From positions 3,410,001-3,474,000 of the forward strand of contig OZ244209.1 in assembly GCA_965216885.1 (NCBI GenBank): a DNA stretch of 64,000 nucleotides, given 5' to 3'. Shown in pieces: positions 52,496 through 61,898 of the stretch (position 1 is the stretch's first letter; the number at the start of each line of letters is the position of its first letter). The notes under the pieces are model-generated. The model searched no databases. It saw nothing but the letters and a program-made list of their open reading frames with translations, and was not told the origin of the DNA. The translations under genes and the position numbers were made by a program. This DNA comes from CAYNJG01 sp965216885. Lineage in GTDB: Bacteria; Planctomycetota; Planctomycetia; Pirellulales; Pirellulaceae.

Positions 52496-53398
52496 TTATG
52501 ATCTCTGCTGCATTCCCATCCGGGCGCTGATGAAACTCGCCAGCGCCGCATCGAGCGGATCGCTGGTACGAATCAGTTTGTAGTCGATCCCGTTGGCTGC
52601 ACTCGTGCGGCGCACTTCATCCAGAAATCCATTCAACGCTTCGAGGTAGCCTTCCCGGAGCGCTCGCGGGTTGCAGTTCAGTGCATCTTCGGACTCCAGC
52701 CCCTCGAAACGGGTTGGTCCGCTGAAATTGAAATCCAGTTCGTCGTCGTCCATGACATGCAGCACAAGCACATCATGACCTCGCTGACGCAACAGTCGCA
52801 GACCTTTGAACAGCGATTCGCGATCGGACAGCAAGTCGGAAATCAGAACCATCATCCCCCGGCGGGGAAACGTCTCGGCGACCTGTCGCAGGAGCGCTGC
52901 CATGTCCGTCTTGTCGGCAGGCTGCTGAACGTTGAGCGATTCAATAATCGAATTCAGATGTGTCCGACGGGTGCGAGTCGGAACCGTCATGCGGATCTTC
53001 TCATCAAACGTGACGCAACCGACCGCGTCCTGCTGATGCAGAATCAGATAAGCCAGGCTGGAGGCAATGGTACAGGCGATCTCATACTTGTTCATATCGC
53101 CGTCGCCGTACTCCATACTGCGCGACACATCGACCATCAGCGTACACCGGAGGTTGGTATCCTCCTCGAACTGCTTGACGGTCAGACGATCCTGCCGAGC
53201 CCAGACTTTCCAGTCGACATGGCGCAGGTCGTCACCGGGAGCGTATTCGCGGTGCTGGCGAAACTCGACGGAGTGACCGAAATACGGACTGCGATGCATT
53301 CCCGAAAGAAATCCTTCGACAATGTGACGGGCCCGCAAATCGAGTCGCGAAATCCGCTTGATCGCCTCAGGATGCAAAAATCTTCTGGAATCGGGCAT
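52496..53398 (-). CDS. DUF58 domain protein
   Basis: 300 residues from ATG 53398, overlapping the MoxR gene by 32 bp. The sequence is a typical DUF58: LRARHIVEGFLSGMHRSPYFGHSVEFRQHREYAPGDDLRHVDWKVWARQDRLTVKQFEEDTN (the REY.PGD..R.IDW signature, positions about 35-80), then a vWA-like core LMVDVSRSMEYGDG and MMVLISDLLSDRESL. No membrane segment. DUF58 proteins are almost always encoded next to MoxR ATPases and Bat proteins, and are thought to be MoxR clients or adaptors. Position and overlap support tight stoichiometric expression with MoxR. Confidence 0.95.
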   Translation of the reverse strand: MPDSRRFLHPEAIKRISRLDLRARHIVEGFLSGMHRSPYFGHSVEFRQHREYAPGDDLRHVDWKVWARQDRLTVKQFEEDTNLRCTLMVDVSRSMEYGDGDMNKYEIACTIASSLAYLILHQQDAVGCVTFDEKIRMTVPTRTRRTHLNSIIESLNVQQPADKTDMAALLRQVAETFPRRGMMVLISDLLSDRESLFKGLRLLRQRGHDVLVLHVMDDDELDFNFSGPTRFEGLESEDALNCNPRALREGYLEALNGFLDEVRRTSAANGIDYKLIRTSDPLDAALASFISARMGMQQRS

Positions 53399-54416
53399 CT
53401 CGCGTTAACTCATCTTCCTTCGTCGGAGTAGCCTCGAGCAGTTTTTCGATGATGTGGTCAGACGTCACACCATCACTCTGTGCGGCAAAATTTACCACCA
53501 CGCGGTGTCGCAAAACGGGCTTCGCCAACGCGGCAATGTCATCGGTGGAAACGTGCGTGCGTCCGTACAACAGTGCCCGTGCCTTGCCACCCAGGATGAG
53601 GAACTGCACCGCACGGGGACCGGCTCCCCAGGACGACATTTCCTCCACGAAGTCCGGAATCCCCGGACTACCGACTCGCGTCTGTCGCACGAGCGACAGG
53701 GCGTAGCGAATCACATGATCGGAGATAGGCACTTCGCGAACCAGCGCCTGCAACTCGTTGATCTCGCTGGCATTGAGAACCGGCGAAACTTCCTGAGCCA
53801 CCCCTCCGGTCGTTCGCTGTGCAACCTGAAATTCTTCGTCGAAGCTGGGATACTCGACGTAGATTTTGAACATGAAGCGGTCCTGCTGCGCTTCGGGCAG
53901 CGGATAGGTGCCTTCCTGTTCGATGGGGTTCTGCGTCGCCAGAACAAAGAAGGGATTTTCCAGCGGATAACGCTCGCGTCCCACCGTAATCTGACGCTCC
54001 TGCATGGCTTCCAGCAAAGCGGCCTGCGTCTTTGGCGGAGTCCGGTTGATTTCATCCGCCAGCAGCACGTTGCAGAACATTGGCCCTTGCAGAAACCGCC
54101 GCTCGCGAGCGCCCGTCGACTTGTTCTCTTCGAGGATCTCCGTCCCCGTGATGTCCGCCGGCATCAGGTCCGGTGTGAACTGAATTCGACTGAACGAAAG
54201 ATCCATCGTCTTCGCCAGCGTGCTGATCATCAGCGTCTTTGCCAGGCCAGGCACACCCTCCAACAGGCAGTGCCCCTTGGCAAACAGGGTAATCAGCAAC
54301 TCTTCAACGACGTTTTCCTGACCGACAATCACGCGAGAAAGTTGCTCGGCGATCTTCTCTCGTGCTTCGGACAAACGACGCACTGCAGCCTGATCAATGT
54401 TTCCGGATTCTGTCAT
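53367..54416 (-). CDS. MoxR family AAA+ ATPase
   Basis: 349 residues from ATG 54416, with AAGGG upstream. MoxR landmarks: Walker A in CLLEGVPGLAKTLMIS, the MoxR block FSRIQFTPDLMPADITGTEIL, Walker B in VLLADEINRTPPKTQAALLEAMQERQIT, sensor 1 in VLATQNPIEQEGTYPLPEAQQDRFMFKI, and the C-terminal lid with SSWGAGPRAVQFLILGGKARALL. Hydrolyses ATP to remodel or insert metal into partner proteins bearing vWA domains, here probably the DUF58 and BatA-like products. First gene after a 133-bp gap from the PQQ-like gene, so it may start a promoter of its own or be read through. Confidence 0.96.
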   Translation of the reverse strand: MTESGNIDQAAVRRLSEAREKIAEQLSRVIVGQENVVEELLITLFAKGHCLLEGVPGLAKTLMISTLAKTMDLSFSRIQFTPDLMPADITGTEILEENKSTGARERRFLQGPMFCNVLLADEINRTPPKTQAALLEAMQERQITVGRERYPLENPFFVLATQNPIEQEGTYPLPEAQQDRFMFKIYVEYPSFDEEFQVAQRTTGGVAQEVSPVLNASEINELQALVREVPISDHVIRYALSLVRQTRVGSPGIPDFVEEMSSWGAGPRAVQFLILGGKARALLYGRTHVSTDDIAALAKPVLRHRVVVNFAAQSDGVTSDHIIEKLLEATPTKEDELTRDARFQKIFAS

Positions 54417-54549
54417 TCGTACCCTTCGACCGACGATCTAAATAACTTCAAGGACAAGATTAAACGTGAAAATGCAAGTATCCGCCACAGCAGTCGACCG
54501 GCAACGCGGAATGTCGACGAAATTAAAGCCGGGAACAGCTCGTCGAATT

Positions 54550-57500
54550 TTACCGATCAAAGAGCCCGTCATCCTCTGCATCCGGCGTAGCGGGCGACTC
54601 TGTATCGGAAAATACATTCCGTAAAGCCGACAGTGCCTTGCCAAAGACGCTCCCTTTTTCGCGTTTGGTCTGCGTAGCATAACCGTACGGTGGAGCAGGT
54701 GCGCGTGGTTCATCCGTGAATTCGATTTTCCAGTTTCCATCGGAGGCCGGGACCCGAACGAACACTTCGTTTCGCTCCAGATCGCCCCGAACCTGGAACG
54801 CACTGCCCACGAACGGCCCAGTATGCATATGCAGTACGTGTCCGTCGCGAACATCAAGGATCACCGTCTGTAGCTGCTTGGATTTTGACTGATCGACTCG
54901 CATGAAGACCATGATGGGCACGTCGTCGGCAATGAAACGCCCCTTAATGAAATTCTTCAGTTTCGCGGGCACTTCCCAGGCAAGCTCGCCTTGCTGATCA
55001 AACGTATAGACGAACAAGTTCGAAACTCGGGTTTGCGTCCCCCCCGGACTCTTGTAGATCGTTTTCCCACCCGGCTTTCGAGTGGTATCCTCACCCAGCG
55101 TCACCACATACATGCCAGCTCGCTTCTCGACATGAATTGAGCGGACGTTTGCATCGCCAATCTCTACCGGGTGATCGACGATCAGTTCGCCGTCGTCCAA
55201 ACGCAGAATCTGAATTTTCTTTTCTCGCGGATCGTAGACCGCCAACTCGGAATTCCCAATCAGTGCCGCTTTCGAACCGGCGCCGAGTTCTTTTCGCCAG
55301 CTCGCCGCGTTCCCTCGCTTGAGCAGATCCTTCATTTGAATCGAATGCACCATGGCATCATCGGGGACGGGCGCCTTTGCATTCGAGATCGACTTGAGCT
55401 CCGACGACAACATCAGTTGCAAGACGTCTTCCGGGTCCGGAAGCTCGCCGCCCACATTCCAGTCAAAACTGAGCGCACGTTGTCCAAACATGCGAAGCCG
55501 CGAACGCTGGCCTGGAACGGGACGGGACTCCAACTCGCGGCCGTCCATCGTCGAGAAAACTCGGGCGTTTCGATCATTGCCCAACGGCTTTCCGGGAGCG
55601 TGCACAAACACGTAGTCCTCGTCACCCCAAACTTCCGACGTCATATCAACGTCGTCGCGGCTCCAGACGGCGTCGCCCGTTTCCGGATCGAGACAAGTCA
55701 GATCGGAATACCGTCGTACGATGATCCCATGCGACGTCACGGGGCCCAGCGCAAGTCCGGAAACGGTTCGCGTGGACTCGATCTTGCGTCCCAGATCCAG
55801 CCCCAGATCTCCGAACCGAATGGTCTGGAAGGACGCTGTACTACCGTAGGGTGCGACACTCGCGCCGCCCTCCTGCCACACAATCGCCTCCTCGGCACCA
55901 TCCCCGGCAGCCAACGCGTTGATGGCCACGACGGCTTCTCCCCGCGAGGCCACGATATAGTGCCCGTTGGTGCGAACGCGAACATCCCGCGATCGTGAAC
56001 TACGCAGAATTGAATTCAGCGTCGCGATCGCTCGAACATTGCCCAACGCGTCACGCATCTGCAGCACCTTGTTGGTCTGGTTGGACAACACCAACTGTCG
56101 TCCCGGCAACTGCTGTCCCAACGGTTGCTCCGTGTCCAGCAGCAACGTCTGAGTGAGTGTGTCCGTTGGATTGATCCGTCCCGCAATGACTCGCGGTGTC
56201 TCGCGAAGCTGCGTCACTTTCGCTCGGCCGAACTTCCATTCCAGTAAGCCTTCGACCTGTTCTCGCACCGCATCATGTTTCAACAACAGCTCGTCAACGA
56301 ACTCGCCGGCAGACTGGCCATCCGCAAGCATGGCGTCGGCATGCTGATCCCTGAGTCGCCGTACGATCTGCGCGGCGGCCTCCGGCAATTGACGCGAACT
56401 GTAGAGACCGGCCAGCTCTGCAAGCGCCTGTGCGGCAAACTCGCTGTCCCCCGAATCCGCGATACGCAACAACCGGGTTTCGGTGGTCGAGGTAATGAGG
56501 TCATTGCTTATCTGCTCGCTTAGCACGGCCATCAGCGCCTCGACCGCAAACGGTAGATCCTGCAATACGTTGACAACGCCCGGCAACTCAAGGGGGGTCG
56601 CACTGTCCAAAGCCGCTCGCCCCATTGCCGCCAATTCAACCCGCTGGCTGTCGCTCGCGTCATTCCAGAGATCGCGGAATAGCGTGCGATGCCAACGTTC
56701 CTGATGCATCTTCAACTGACGCGTGACGGGCATCAGCTCCACGCGATCCCGCACAATGCGATCACGCTGCGTCGCCGCCTCGCGTTCAAACAGCGTCAGG
56801 TTACGACGAAAGGCTTCGACGATCTGCCCTTCACGCCGCAAATTCATCGTCATGACGCGCAGGAATTCCTTCCGCGTTTTCGACTGTCGTTCGATGAGCG
56901 GTTCGATTTCCTTCGCCAGGAACGTGGCCCCCGGCACATTGTCTCGCAGCATATCCAGACTGGTGTTCACCAACAACTGCTCGGCGGCAATGCTGCTTCC
57001 CGATCCATCATTCGGGTAGCCGGCGATCGCCTGACGAAGGAATTGCAGCGCCTCTTCGCGGCGGCCATCCTCCAATGCCAGAATCGCATTGTGCTCAAGC
57101 GCCCAGGGATCCTGCCGGTTGGCCGTCAGTGCTGACTCAACCCGTTGCTCCAGTTTTTCTCGCTGAAAGAACGACCTCAGTCTTTTTTCGTTTTGCGAAA
57201 AAACAAAGTCCCGCGCCACGATCAGATTGCCCAACGCCTCGTCGGTCGGATGCGAAGCCAGAATCTCGCCTTTCTCCAGATCGATCTGCAGCAGATCCGG
57301 TGCGACCGTCGACAACAGATAAGTCGAACCGCTCTGAACGCCTCGTCCCGCTGGCGCGCTAGCCAGAGGCAACGTCCAGACAGTCTTGCCGGTTTCCAGG
57401 TTGGCGGCCGTCACACTTTCGGTCCCGACGAGAATGACGTTGCCGTTATGAACACCAGCTGTGTAAATCAGCTTGTCTCGTTTCCTCGGTGCCGGCCAAA

Positions 57501-59337
57501 CACTGTTTCCAGTCAGCAGGTCCAGACAATTGACCTCACTGGTATCCCAGGCGGTGACGATAACTTTGCCCTCGCCGACCACCAACGAGTTATCTCTCCA
57601 ACGATCGCCCTGCGGCACCGAACGCGCGTAGCCGGTACGTTTTGCAGTTCCACCGTATTCGAATCCCCAACGGAAGGCTCGTTGACGGGGGTCGATGGCC
57701 ACAATTCCGCCGACGGATGTGGGGCAGAGGAGGATGCCATCGGCGTAGCACAAGTTCAGGCCCGCCCTGCGGCGTTGGACGCCCGAATTTCGATACGTCG
57801 TATTGATCAATGCAATCTGCTGTGACCAAACCAGATTGCCTTCGGCAGCATTCAACGCAAAGAGTCGAATCTCACCATTCTGTTCGCCCACACAAAACAC
57901 TTCGTCGCCCACAGGCAACGGCGGCCCCAGAAAAAACACGCCGGCCAGCTTTGGCTCGGAGTCTGTTTCGTTACCACCCACCGACCACAGCAAGTAACCC
58001 TGTTTCTCAAGGTCGAGAGCCACCATCTTGTTGGAAAGCCCACCGGGATTGCGGGCCGCATAGTACTCGCTGTTCAGATCATCCAGCAGGAAGACAGACT
58101 TGCCGTCGCTACTGATTTGCCCATAGAGCGAGTCGTGCCAAACGCGATTTCGAATCAGGTTCGTGCGTCGCGCGTCGTTCGATGCATAGGAACTCTGGGA
58201 GCCATATCGTGTTGGCCCCTTCGTCCACGGATACGTCCAGACCCGGCTCCCTGTCTCAATGTCGACACCCCACAAATGATCGGTCGAACGCATCAACAAC
58301 CAATTGCCGACAGCAAGTGGATGCATGCTCGGCGTGACGCCCTTTTCCCGCAGCGACTTCGCATGTCGCTCGAGCTGCTTGGGCTCGTCGCGATTCGGGG
58401 CCACCGGCAGATCCCATCGCATCGACTTCAACGGCATTCCAGCGGTTGTGTTGGCCGCCCGTTTTGCGTTGCCACCAAATAGCGGCCAGTCGACGATTTC
58501 CTGTTCGGTGGGAGAACCAATCTCGCCGGTCGTTGCCGACAGCCATTCAAGTGCCTGGCCGTCGTCCTTGAACCACGAAACCTCTTTGCCCGCAACACGC
58601 ACTGGAATGCCCTGATCAACAATCCGCTGTTGGTCCAACACCTCTCGTGCCGCCGAACTGCGGTTTGCAATTTCCAGTGAAGTCGCCAACAGCAATTGTA
58701 ACTCGGCCCCAAAACGTTCCGCAGCGACGGTGCTTTCACGAAGCCGCTGGAAGTGCATCACCGCCTGAAGTACATCGCCATTGCGCAAGGCTTCGCGACC
58801 CAGAATCATGGTGGCGTCCTGTCCCGCCTGGGTGTTGCCGTACCGACGAGAGATCTCTCCAATCAGATTGAAATCACGATCGCCAATAGCTCGATTGAAC
58901 ACTTGGCGCGCATCCGTACCGTGCGCCAACTCATAGGCTTCCAGCCCCGCTCGCGGCATGGTGCTGAGCGTACGTTCGGCCTCCAGTTTCAAACTCCCCA
59001 GGGATCGATCCGTGCGCCGCACAAAGTAATCTTCGGCCAATTCACTGGCGTCGTCCTCGTTGTCAGTCTCGCCGCCCCCGAGAATCAGGTCGAGACGTGT
59101 AATGGCATCAACGAAACGTTTCTCCTGAATGTCCTTGCGAGCGCGATCCAGTTCCCGCTGCAACTCGCGAGGGACGGGCAGGAAAGGCGTTGGCGAAGGC
59201 CGCGTCGTACGCGACAAACCGCCAATAAATGGCTGCGCAGCAGCGAACGATGGCCAAAGGAAAATCAGGAGCAAGCCGAGACAGAAGCACTGCGAAGAAA
59301 CGTTGCCGGGCGAAATTCGCATTCGAATAGACGACAT
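54550..59337 (-). CDS. Very large secreted PQQ-like beta-propeller protein with TPR-like segments
   Basis: About 1595 residues; ATG 59337 is preferred over 59448 because it places a signal peptide (CFCLGLLLIFLWPSFAAAQ) near the N-terminus, though the ribosome site is weak. A helical Arg/Glu-rich region follows (RELQRELDRARKDIQEKRF). Two PQQ/WD-like propeller blocks: first about residues 290-770 (HLWGVDIETGSRVWTYPW, GGIVAIDPRQRAFRWGF, CLDLLTGNSVWP, NLETGKTVWTLPL), second about residues 1180-1580 (DLTCLDPETGDAVWSRDDV, YTFDQQGELAWEV, VILDVRDGHVLHMH). Between them lies a TPR-like/HEAT-like helical part (ALEDGRREEALQFLRQAI, LADQHADAMLADGQSAGEF region). No catalytic motif. Probable periplasmic scaffold or ligand-binding protein upstream of the MoxR operon. 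Confidence 0.88.
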   Translation of the reverse strand: MSSIRMRISPGNVSSQCFCLGLLLIFLWPSFAAAQPFIGGLSRTTRPSPTPFLPVPRELQRELDRARKDIQEKRFVDAITRLDLILGGGETDNEDDASELAEDYFVRRTDRSLGSLKLEAERTLSTMPRAGLEAYELAHGTDARQVFNRAIGDRDFNLIGEISRRYGNTQAGQDATMILGREALRNGDVLQAVMHFQRLRESTVAAERFGAELQLLLATSLEIANRSSAAREVLDQQRIVDQGIPVRVAGKEVSWFKDDGQALEWLSATTGEIGSPTEQEIVDWPLFGGNAKRAANTTAGMPLKSMRWDLPVAPNRDEPKQLERHAKSLREKGVTPSMHPLAVGNWLLMRSTDHLWGVDIETGSRVWTYPWTKGPTRYGSQSSYASNDARRTNLIRNRVWHDSLYGQISSDGKSVFLLDDLNSEYYAARNPGGLSNKMVALDLEKQGYLLWSVGGNETDSEPKLAGVFFLGPPLPVGDEVFCVGEQNGEIRLFALNAAEGNLVWSQQIALINTTYRNSGVQRRRAGLNLCYADGILLCPTSVGGIVAIDPRQRAFRWGFEYGGTAKRTGYARSVPQGDRWRDNSLVVGEGKVIVTAWDTSEVNCLDLLTGNSVWPAPRKRDKLIYTAGVHNGNVILVGTESVTAANLETGKTVWTLPLASAPAGRGVQSGSTYLLSTVAPDLLQIDLEKGEILASHPTDEALGNLIVARDFVFSQNEKRLRSFFQREKLEQRVESALTANRQDPWALEHNAILALEDGRREEALQFLRQAIAGYPNDGSGSSIAAEQLLVNTSLDMLRDNVPGATFLAKEIEPLIERQSKTRKEFLRVMTMNLRREGQIVEAFRRNLTLFEREAATQRDRIVRDRVELMPVTRQLKMHQERWHRTLFRDLWNDASDSQRVELAAMGRAALDSATPLELPGVVNVLQDLPFAVEALMAVLSEQISNDLITSTTETRLLRIADSGDSEFAAQALAELAGLYSSRQLPEAAAQIVRRLRDQHADAMLADGQSAGEFVDELLLKHDAVREQVEGLLEWKFGRAKVTQLRETPRVIAGRINPTDTLTQTLLLDTEQPLGQQLPGRQLVLSNQTNKVLQMRDALGNVRAIATLNSILRSSRSRDVRVRTNGHYIVASRGEAVVAINALAAGDGAEEAIVWQEGGASVAPYGSTASFQTIRFGDLGLDLGRKIESTRTVSGLALGPVTSHGIIVRRYSDLTCLDPETGDAVWSRDDVDMTSEVWGDEDYVFVHAPGKPLGNDRNARVFSTMDGRELESRPVPGQRSRLRMFGQRALSFDWNVGGELPDPEDVLQLMLSSELKSISNAKAPVPDDAMVHSIQMKDLLKRGNAASWRKELGAGSKAALIGNSELAVYDPREKKIQILRLDDGELIVDHPVEIGDANVRSIHVEKRAGMYVVTLGEDTTRKPGGKTIYKSPGGTQTRVSNLFVYTFDQQGELAWEVPAKLKNFIKGRFIADDVPIMVFMRVDQSKSKQLQTVILDVRDGHVLHMHTGPFVGSAFQVRGDLERNEVFVRVPASDGNWKIEFTDEPRAPAPPYGYATQTKREKGSVFGKALSALRNVFSDTESPATPDAEDDGLFDR

Positions 59338-59813
59338 GAGAATGTGGTTGCTCCCTGCAAAGTAGTCGGTCGACGTAGGGCGGAGCGATGTCCGCACGGT
59401 GGCGATGTTGACGGCGATTCCCTCTGGCTCCGCATCCTGCTGGAACACCCGTCAGCCGATATATCGCTGGCCTCGTCCAAGTCACATCGCACAGCTCAAT
59501 CGTATCCTATTGCCGCCTTTCGGACCACGAGCATGAAATTGTCGACGGCTACGGAAGGGCACTCCCCCTACCGCTGAAATGGGCGATTGCGGGCCCCGTT
59601 TTACGGCAAGCCACCAGGCCCGAAATCACAAAACCCCATTTTCCCCGAGAAACAGAGGGTTTTCGGGTTGCGTTTTGCAGATACGAGCATTAAACAATGC
59701 CGTCTTGCGGGATTTTTACCACACAGTGCAAAATTGTGACGTAGTGTTTCGCATTCACCACAATCGACCTTTTACTTCATTCTCATAAGGACCCAAGGAG
59801 GGCAAATCGAACG
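59338..59813. other. Divergent intergenic region, PQQ-like gene / HU gene
   Basis: 476 bp. It must carry promoters in both directions. Close to the HU start is CATAAGGACCCAAGGAGGGCAA, split here as AAGGAGG about 12 nt before the ATG at 59814, a strong though slightly distant Shine-Dalgarno. An imperfect inverted repeat (AAAACCC about 59629; GGGTTTT about 59662) was noted but lacks a T-run. No small gene seen. Confidence 0.45.
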
Positions 59814-60134
59814 ATGGCAAAAGCTGCTGCAAAAAAGGCTCCGACGAAAACTGAAATCCTGAACAGCATTGCTGAGCAAACCGAACTCAGCAAGAAGGAT
59901 GTTGCTGCTGTGCTTGACGCGCTTGCAGGCGACATCGGCAAGGCTCTCGGCAAGCGGGGACCAGGAATGTTCTCGATCCCCGGCCTTTGCAAGATTCTCG
60001 TTCAGCGCAAGCCCGCTACCAAAGCTCGTAAAGGTATCAATCCCTTCACTGGCGAAGAGACCACGTTCAAAGCCAAGCCGGCTCGCAACGTCGTCAAAAT
60101 CCGTCCTCTGAAGAACCTGAAGGACATGGTCTAA
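59814..60134 (+). CDS. HU-family DNA-binding protein
   Basis: 106 residues, basic. After an Ala/Lys-rich start (AKAAAKKAPTKTEILNSIAEQTELSKKDVAAVLDALAGDIGKAL) comes the DNA-binding arm (GMFSIPGLCKILVQRKPATKARKGINPFTGEETTFKAKPARNVVKIRPLKNLKDMV, positions about 50-106) with the HU/IHF-type RKG.NP.TGEE turn. Such proteins bend and compact DNA. The arm is longer at its tip than in E. coli HU. A strong AAGGAGG precedes the ATG, and a terminator lies at 60183-60213, so it is a monocistronic, probably highly expressed gene. Confidence 0.95.
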   Translation: MAKAAAKKAPTKTEILNSIAEQTELSKKDVAAVLDALAGDIGKALGKRGPGMFSIPGLCKILVQRKPATKARKGINPFTGEETTFKAKPARNVVKIRPLKNLKDMV

Positions 60135-60182
60135 GCGGACCCGTTCAGCTCACATGAGCGAACGACAACCTATCGAGTTATC

Positions 60183-60213
60183 AAGCCGCGACGAATTCAT
60201 CGCGGCTTTTTCT
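60183..60213 (+). terminator. Rho-independent terminator of the HU gene
   Basis: AAGCCGCGA (60183-60191) pairs perfectly with TCGCGGCTT (60200-60208) around an 8-nt loop, followed by a T-run at 60207-60211. It lies 48 bp after the HU stop. Confidence 0.9.
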
Positions 60214-60231
60214 ATGCAGTCTTATCGAGTA

Positions 60232-60262
60232 GCCAGGCACACGAAGGCGCCAGGCACACGAA
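60232..60262. repeat. Two 14-bp direct repeats GCCAGGCACACGAA
   Basis: Exact copies at 60232-60245 and 60249-60262, spaced 17 bp start to start, just after the HU terminator. The reverse reading (TTCGTGTGCCTGGC) is a sequence type I remember as dispersed in planctomycete intergenic DNA; copy number elsewhere cannot be checked here. Confidence 0.7.
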
Positions 60263-60334
60263 ATAGCCGACCATGCGATCCTGGCACCGAATTGGATTCC
60301 GGTCAGCCAACCAACTACCGCCAGGCCAAACTCA

Positions 60335-60652
60335 TCACTCCCATGACAAACCAATTCGAACGCAGTCCGAATCCAGCTTGACGACGTAAACAATCGACGC
60401 CATTCGGAACTCGCCGGCCGGGTACTCGACACGGGTCTGGAACCCAACTTCAAATCGGTTGCGGGACGCTCCGACCACCGCCATCCCCCCATCGGACCTA
60501 TCTACAGGCGTCATCGGAATCCGATTGTCTAGCGATGTCCAAAGAAAGGCTTCTGGTTCTTCCGTCAGAGGCTCGCGTTGCACAGAACGACGATCCTCCT
60601 TTTCTACCAACGATTCCAAACGTTCTTCGGTAATTTTCACGAGTGTTGACAT
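60335..60652 (-). CDS. Hypothetical protein, 105 aa
   Basis: From ATG 60652 (a TTG two codons upstream is also in frame). Sequence MSTLVKITEERLESLVEK..., then a beta-rich half with GMAVVGASRNRFEVGFQTRVEYPAGEFRMASIVYVVKLDSDCVRIGLSW. No signal peptide, transmembrane helix or known motif. The last third alternates hydrophobic residues like a small beta barrel, loosely reminiscent of PilZ, but the RxxxR and D/NxSxxG motifs are not both present. Lies 62 bp downstream of the SGNH gene on the same strand. Function unknown and coding status only probable. Confidence 0.6.
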   Translation of the reverse strand: MSTLVKITEERLESLVEKEDRRSVQREPLTEEPEAFLWTSLDNRIPMTPVDRSDGGMAVVGASRNRFEVGFQTRVEYPAGEFRMASIVYVVKLDSDCVRIGLSWE

Positions 60653-60714
60653 ACCCAAAGCTTACGTCAACTCACCACCCAAAGCATGGCCTACAAACGA
60701 CTGTTTTCCAGCCC

Positions 60715-61896
60715 CTACTGTGTCGGCGACGTCCCCCTGCCGTCGAACGTTTCTTTTCGCAACCAAGCCCGAAACCGCGGGTCTGCGGCCAATTGCGATG
60801 CGAATTCACGATACCCAATCGCCAACGGATGACTTGCGTCACCATACTGCTCACTGGGAAGTGCAGCTTTCGCAATCACCAACGTACCGCTATCCGAGAG
60901 TGCTTCGGAAACCTGATCACGCAGTCGGTCATGAGCGTCCCGGTTCGCAGGCTTCAGCAAGTGCGTATTGAAAGGGCCAACGATCAGGCACACCAGATTG
61001 TCGCGATCCTGCAATAGTTCAATCAACGTCAATAGCGCCCGCCATTGCCGAGAACCTTCTAGCGACACCCAGTCGAACTCCGTCTGGCGGATTCCCGATT
61101 CATTCCACGCCCGCTCACGGTGTCGCAACGTTTGCTCCGGTTTCGGCGAAACAGGACGTATCTGCGAAAGTGGATTCTGATACGGTTCCTGAAGTGTCCA
61201 ACGATGCACGTCCTGCCCATCGAAGGCAGTTTCGCGAACATGATCGAGCGTACTGCGAAATTGCAAACTACCGTCAATCGCAATCCCCAACCGTTCACTG
61301 AAGTCCGCGTGATAGGCGGGAATCGAACTGCTCACCCAGGGCCAGCGGTCGTTGAATTGCCGAACGAGCCGTTCGTGATTAAACGCAGACGCCTCCACCG
61401 AACTCAGGTCCCGTTCTGGCGAAGACATCCAAAGCAGGTTGCAATGCACAATCACCCGCTGCCCGCGAAGAGCCTTCCCATAGCGTCGCACCATGCCTTC
61501 CATCGCCAGCGGATGGAGCCCGTTTACACCACCGTTGACAAACTTGTGCTCCGGAAACTTCGCGGCGAGTTCCTGAACGAGAGTGTCCGAGGGCAGCGTG
61601 TACTCTCCCCAAATAACCGAGTCACCAATCAACATCACCGCGTCTTCTTTTGTGGCATGCTCCGTCAGGCGCTGGTACAGGTGGTAGTCATTGCTGGACG
61701 CATAGGGTATTCGAAAGTTGACTCCTGCCTCGAATTGTTCAATTCCGTCCCAGAACTGTGGGATCCGCCACAGGACGGCGGCGCAGAACACCAGCCCGAA
61801 TGCCAGCTGAATCGGGCTCAGGCGCGGACACGTCATCACGAATTCAGACTGCTTCGCTGCGACAATGCCCGCTGGTTTCACGCTGGAATCTGTCAT
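60715..61896 (-). CDS. Membrane-anchored SGNH-hydrolase-like protein, partner of the MBOAT
   Basis: 393 residues. One N-terminal membrane helix (LSPIQLAFGLVFCAAVLW) leaves the rest outside the membrane. The SGNH nucleophile motif is AVMLIGDSVIWGEYTL; the C-terminal block GDASHPLAIGYREFA supplies the Asp-x-x-His pair. FVNGGVNGLHPLAMEGMVRR is block II-like. The set resembles AlgX/AlgJ-type or DltD-like proteins that work with MBOAT acyltransferases to O-acetylate extracellular polysaccharides. It starts 2 bp after the MBOAT stop, so the two are co-transcribed. Confidence 0.88.
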   Translation of the reverse strand: MTDSSVKPAGIVAAKQSEFVMTCPRLSPIQLAFGLVFCAAVLWRIPQFWDGIEQFEAGVNFRIPYASSNDYHLYQRLTEHATKEDAVMLIGDSVIWGEYTLPSDTLVQELAAKFPEHKFVNGGVNGLHPLAMEGMVRRYGKALRGQRVIVHCNLLWMSSPERDLSSVEASAFNHERLVRQFNDRWPWVSSSIPAYHADFSERLGIAIDGSLQFRSTLDHVRETAFDGQDVHRWTLQEPYQNPLSQIRPVSPKPEQTLRHRERAWNESGIRQTEFDWVSLEGSRQWRALLTLIELLQDRDNLVCLIVGPFNTHLLKPANRDAHDRLRDQVSEALSDSGTLVIAKAALPSEQYGDASHPLAIGYREFASQLAADPRFRAWLRKETFDGRGTSPTQ

Positions 61897-61898
61897 GA

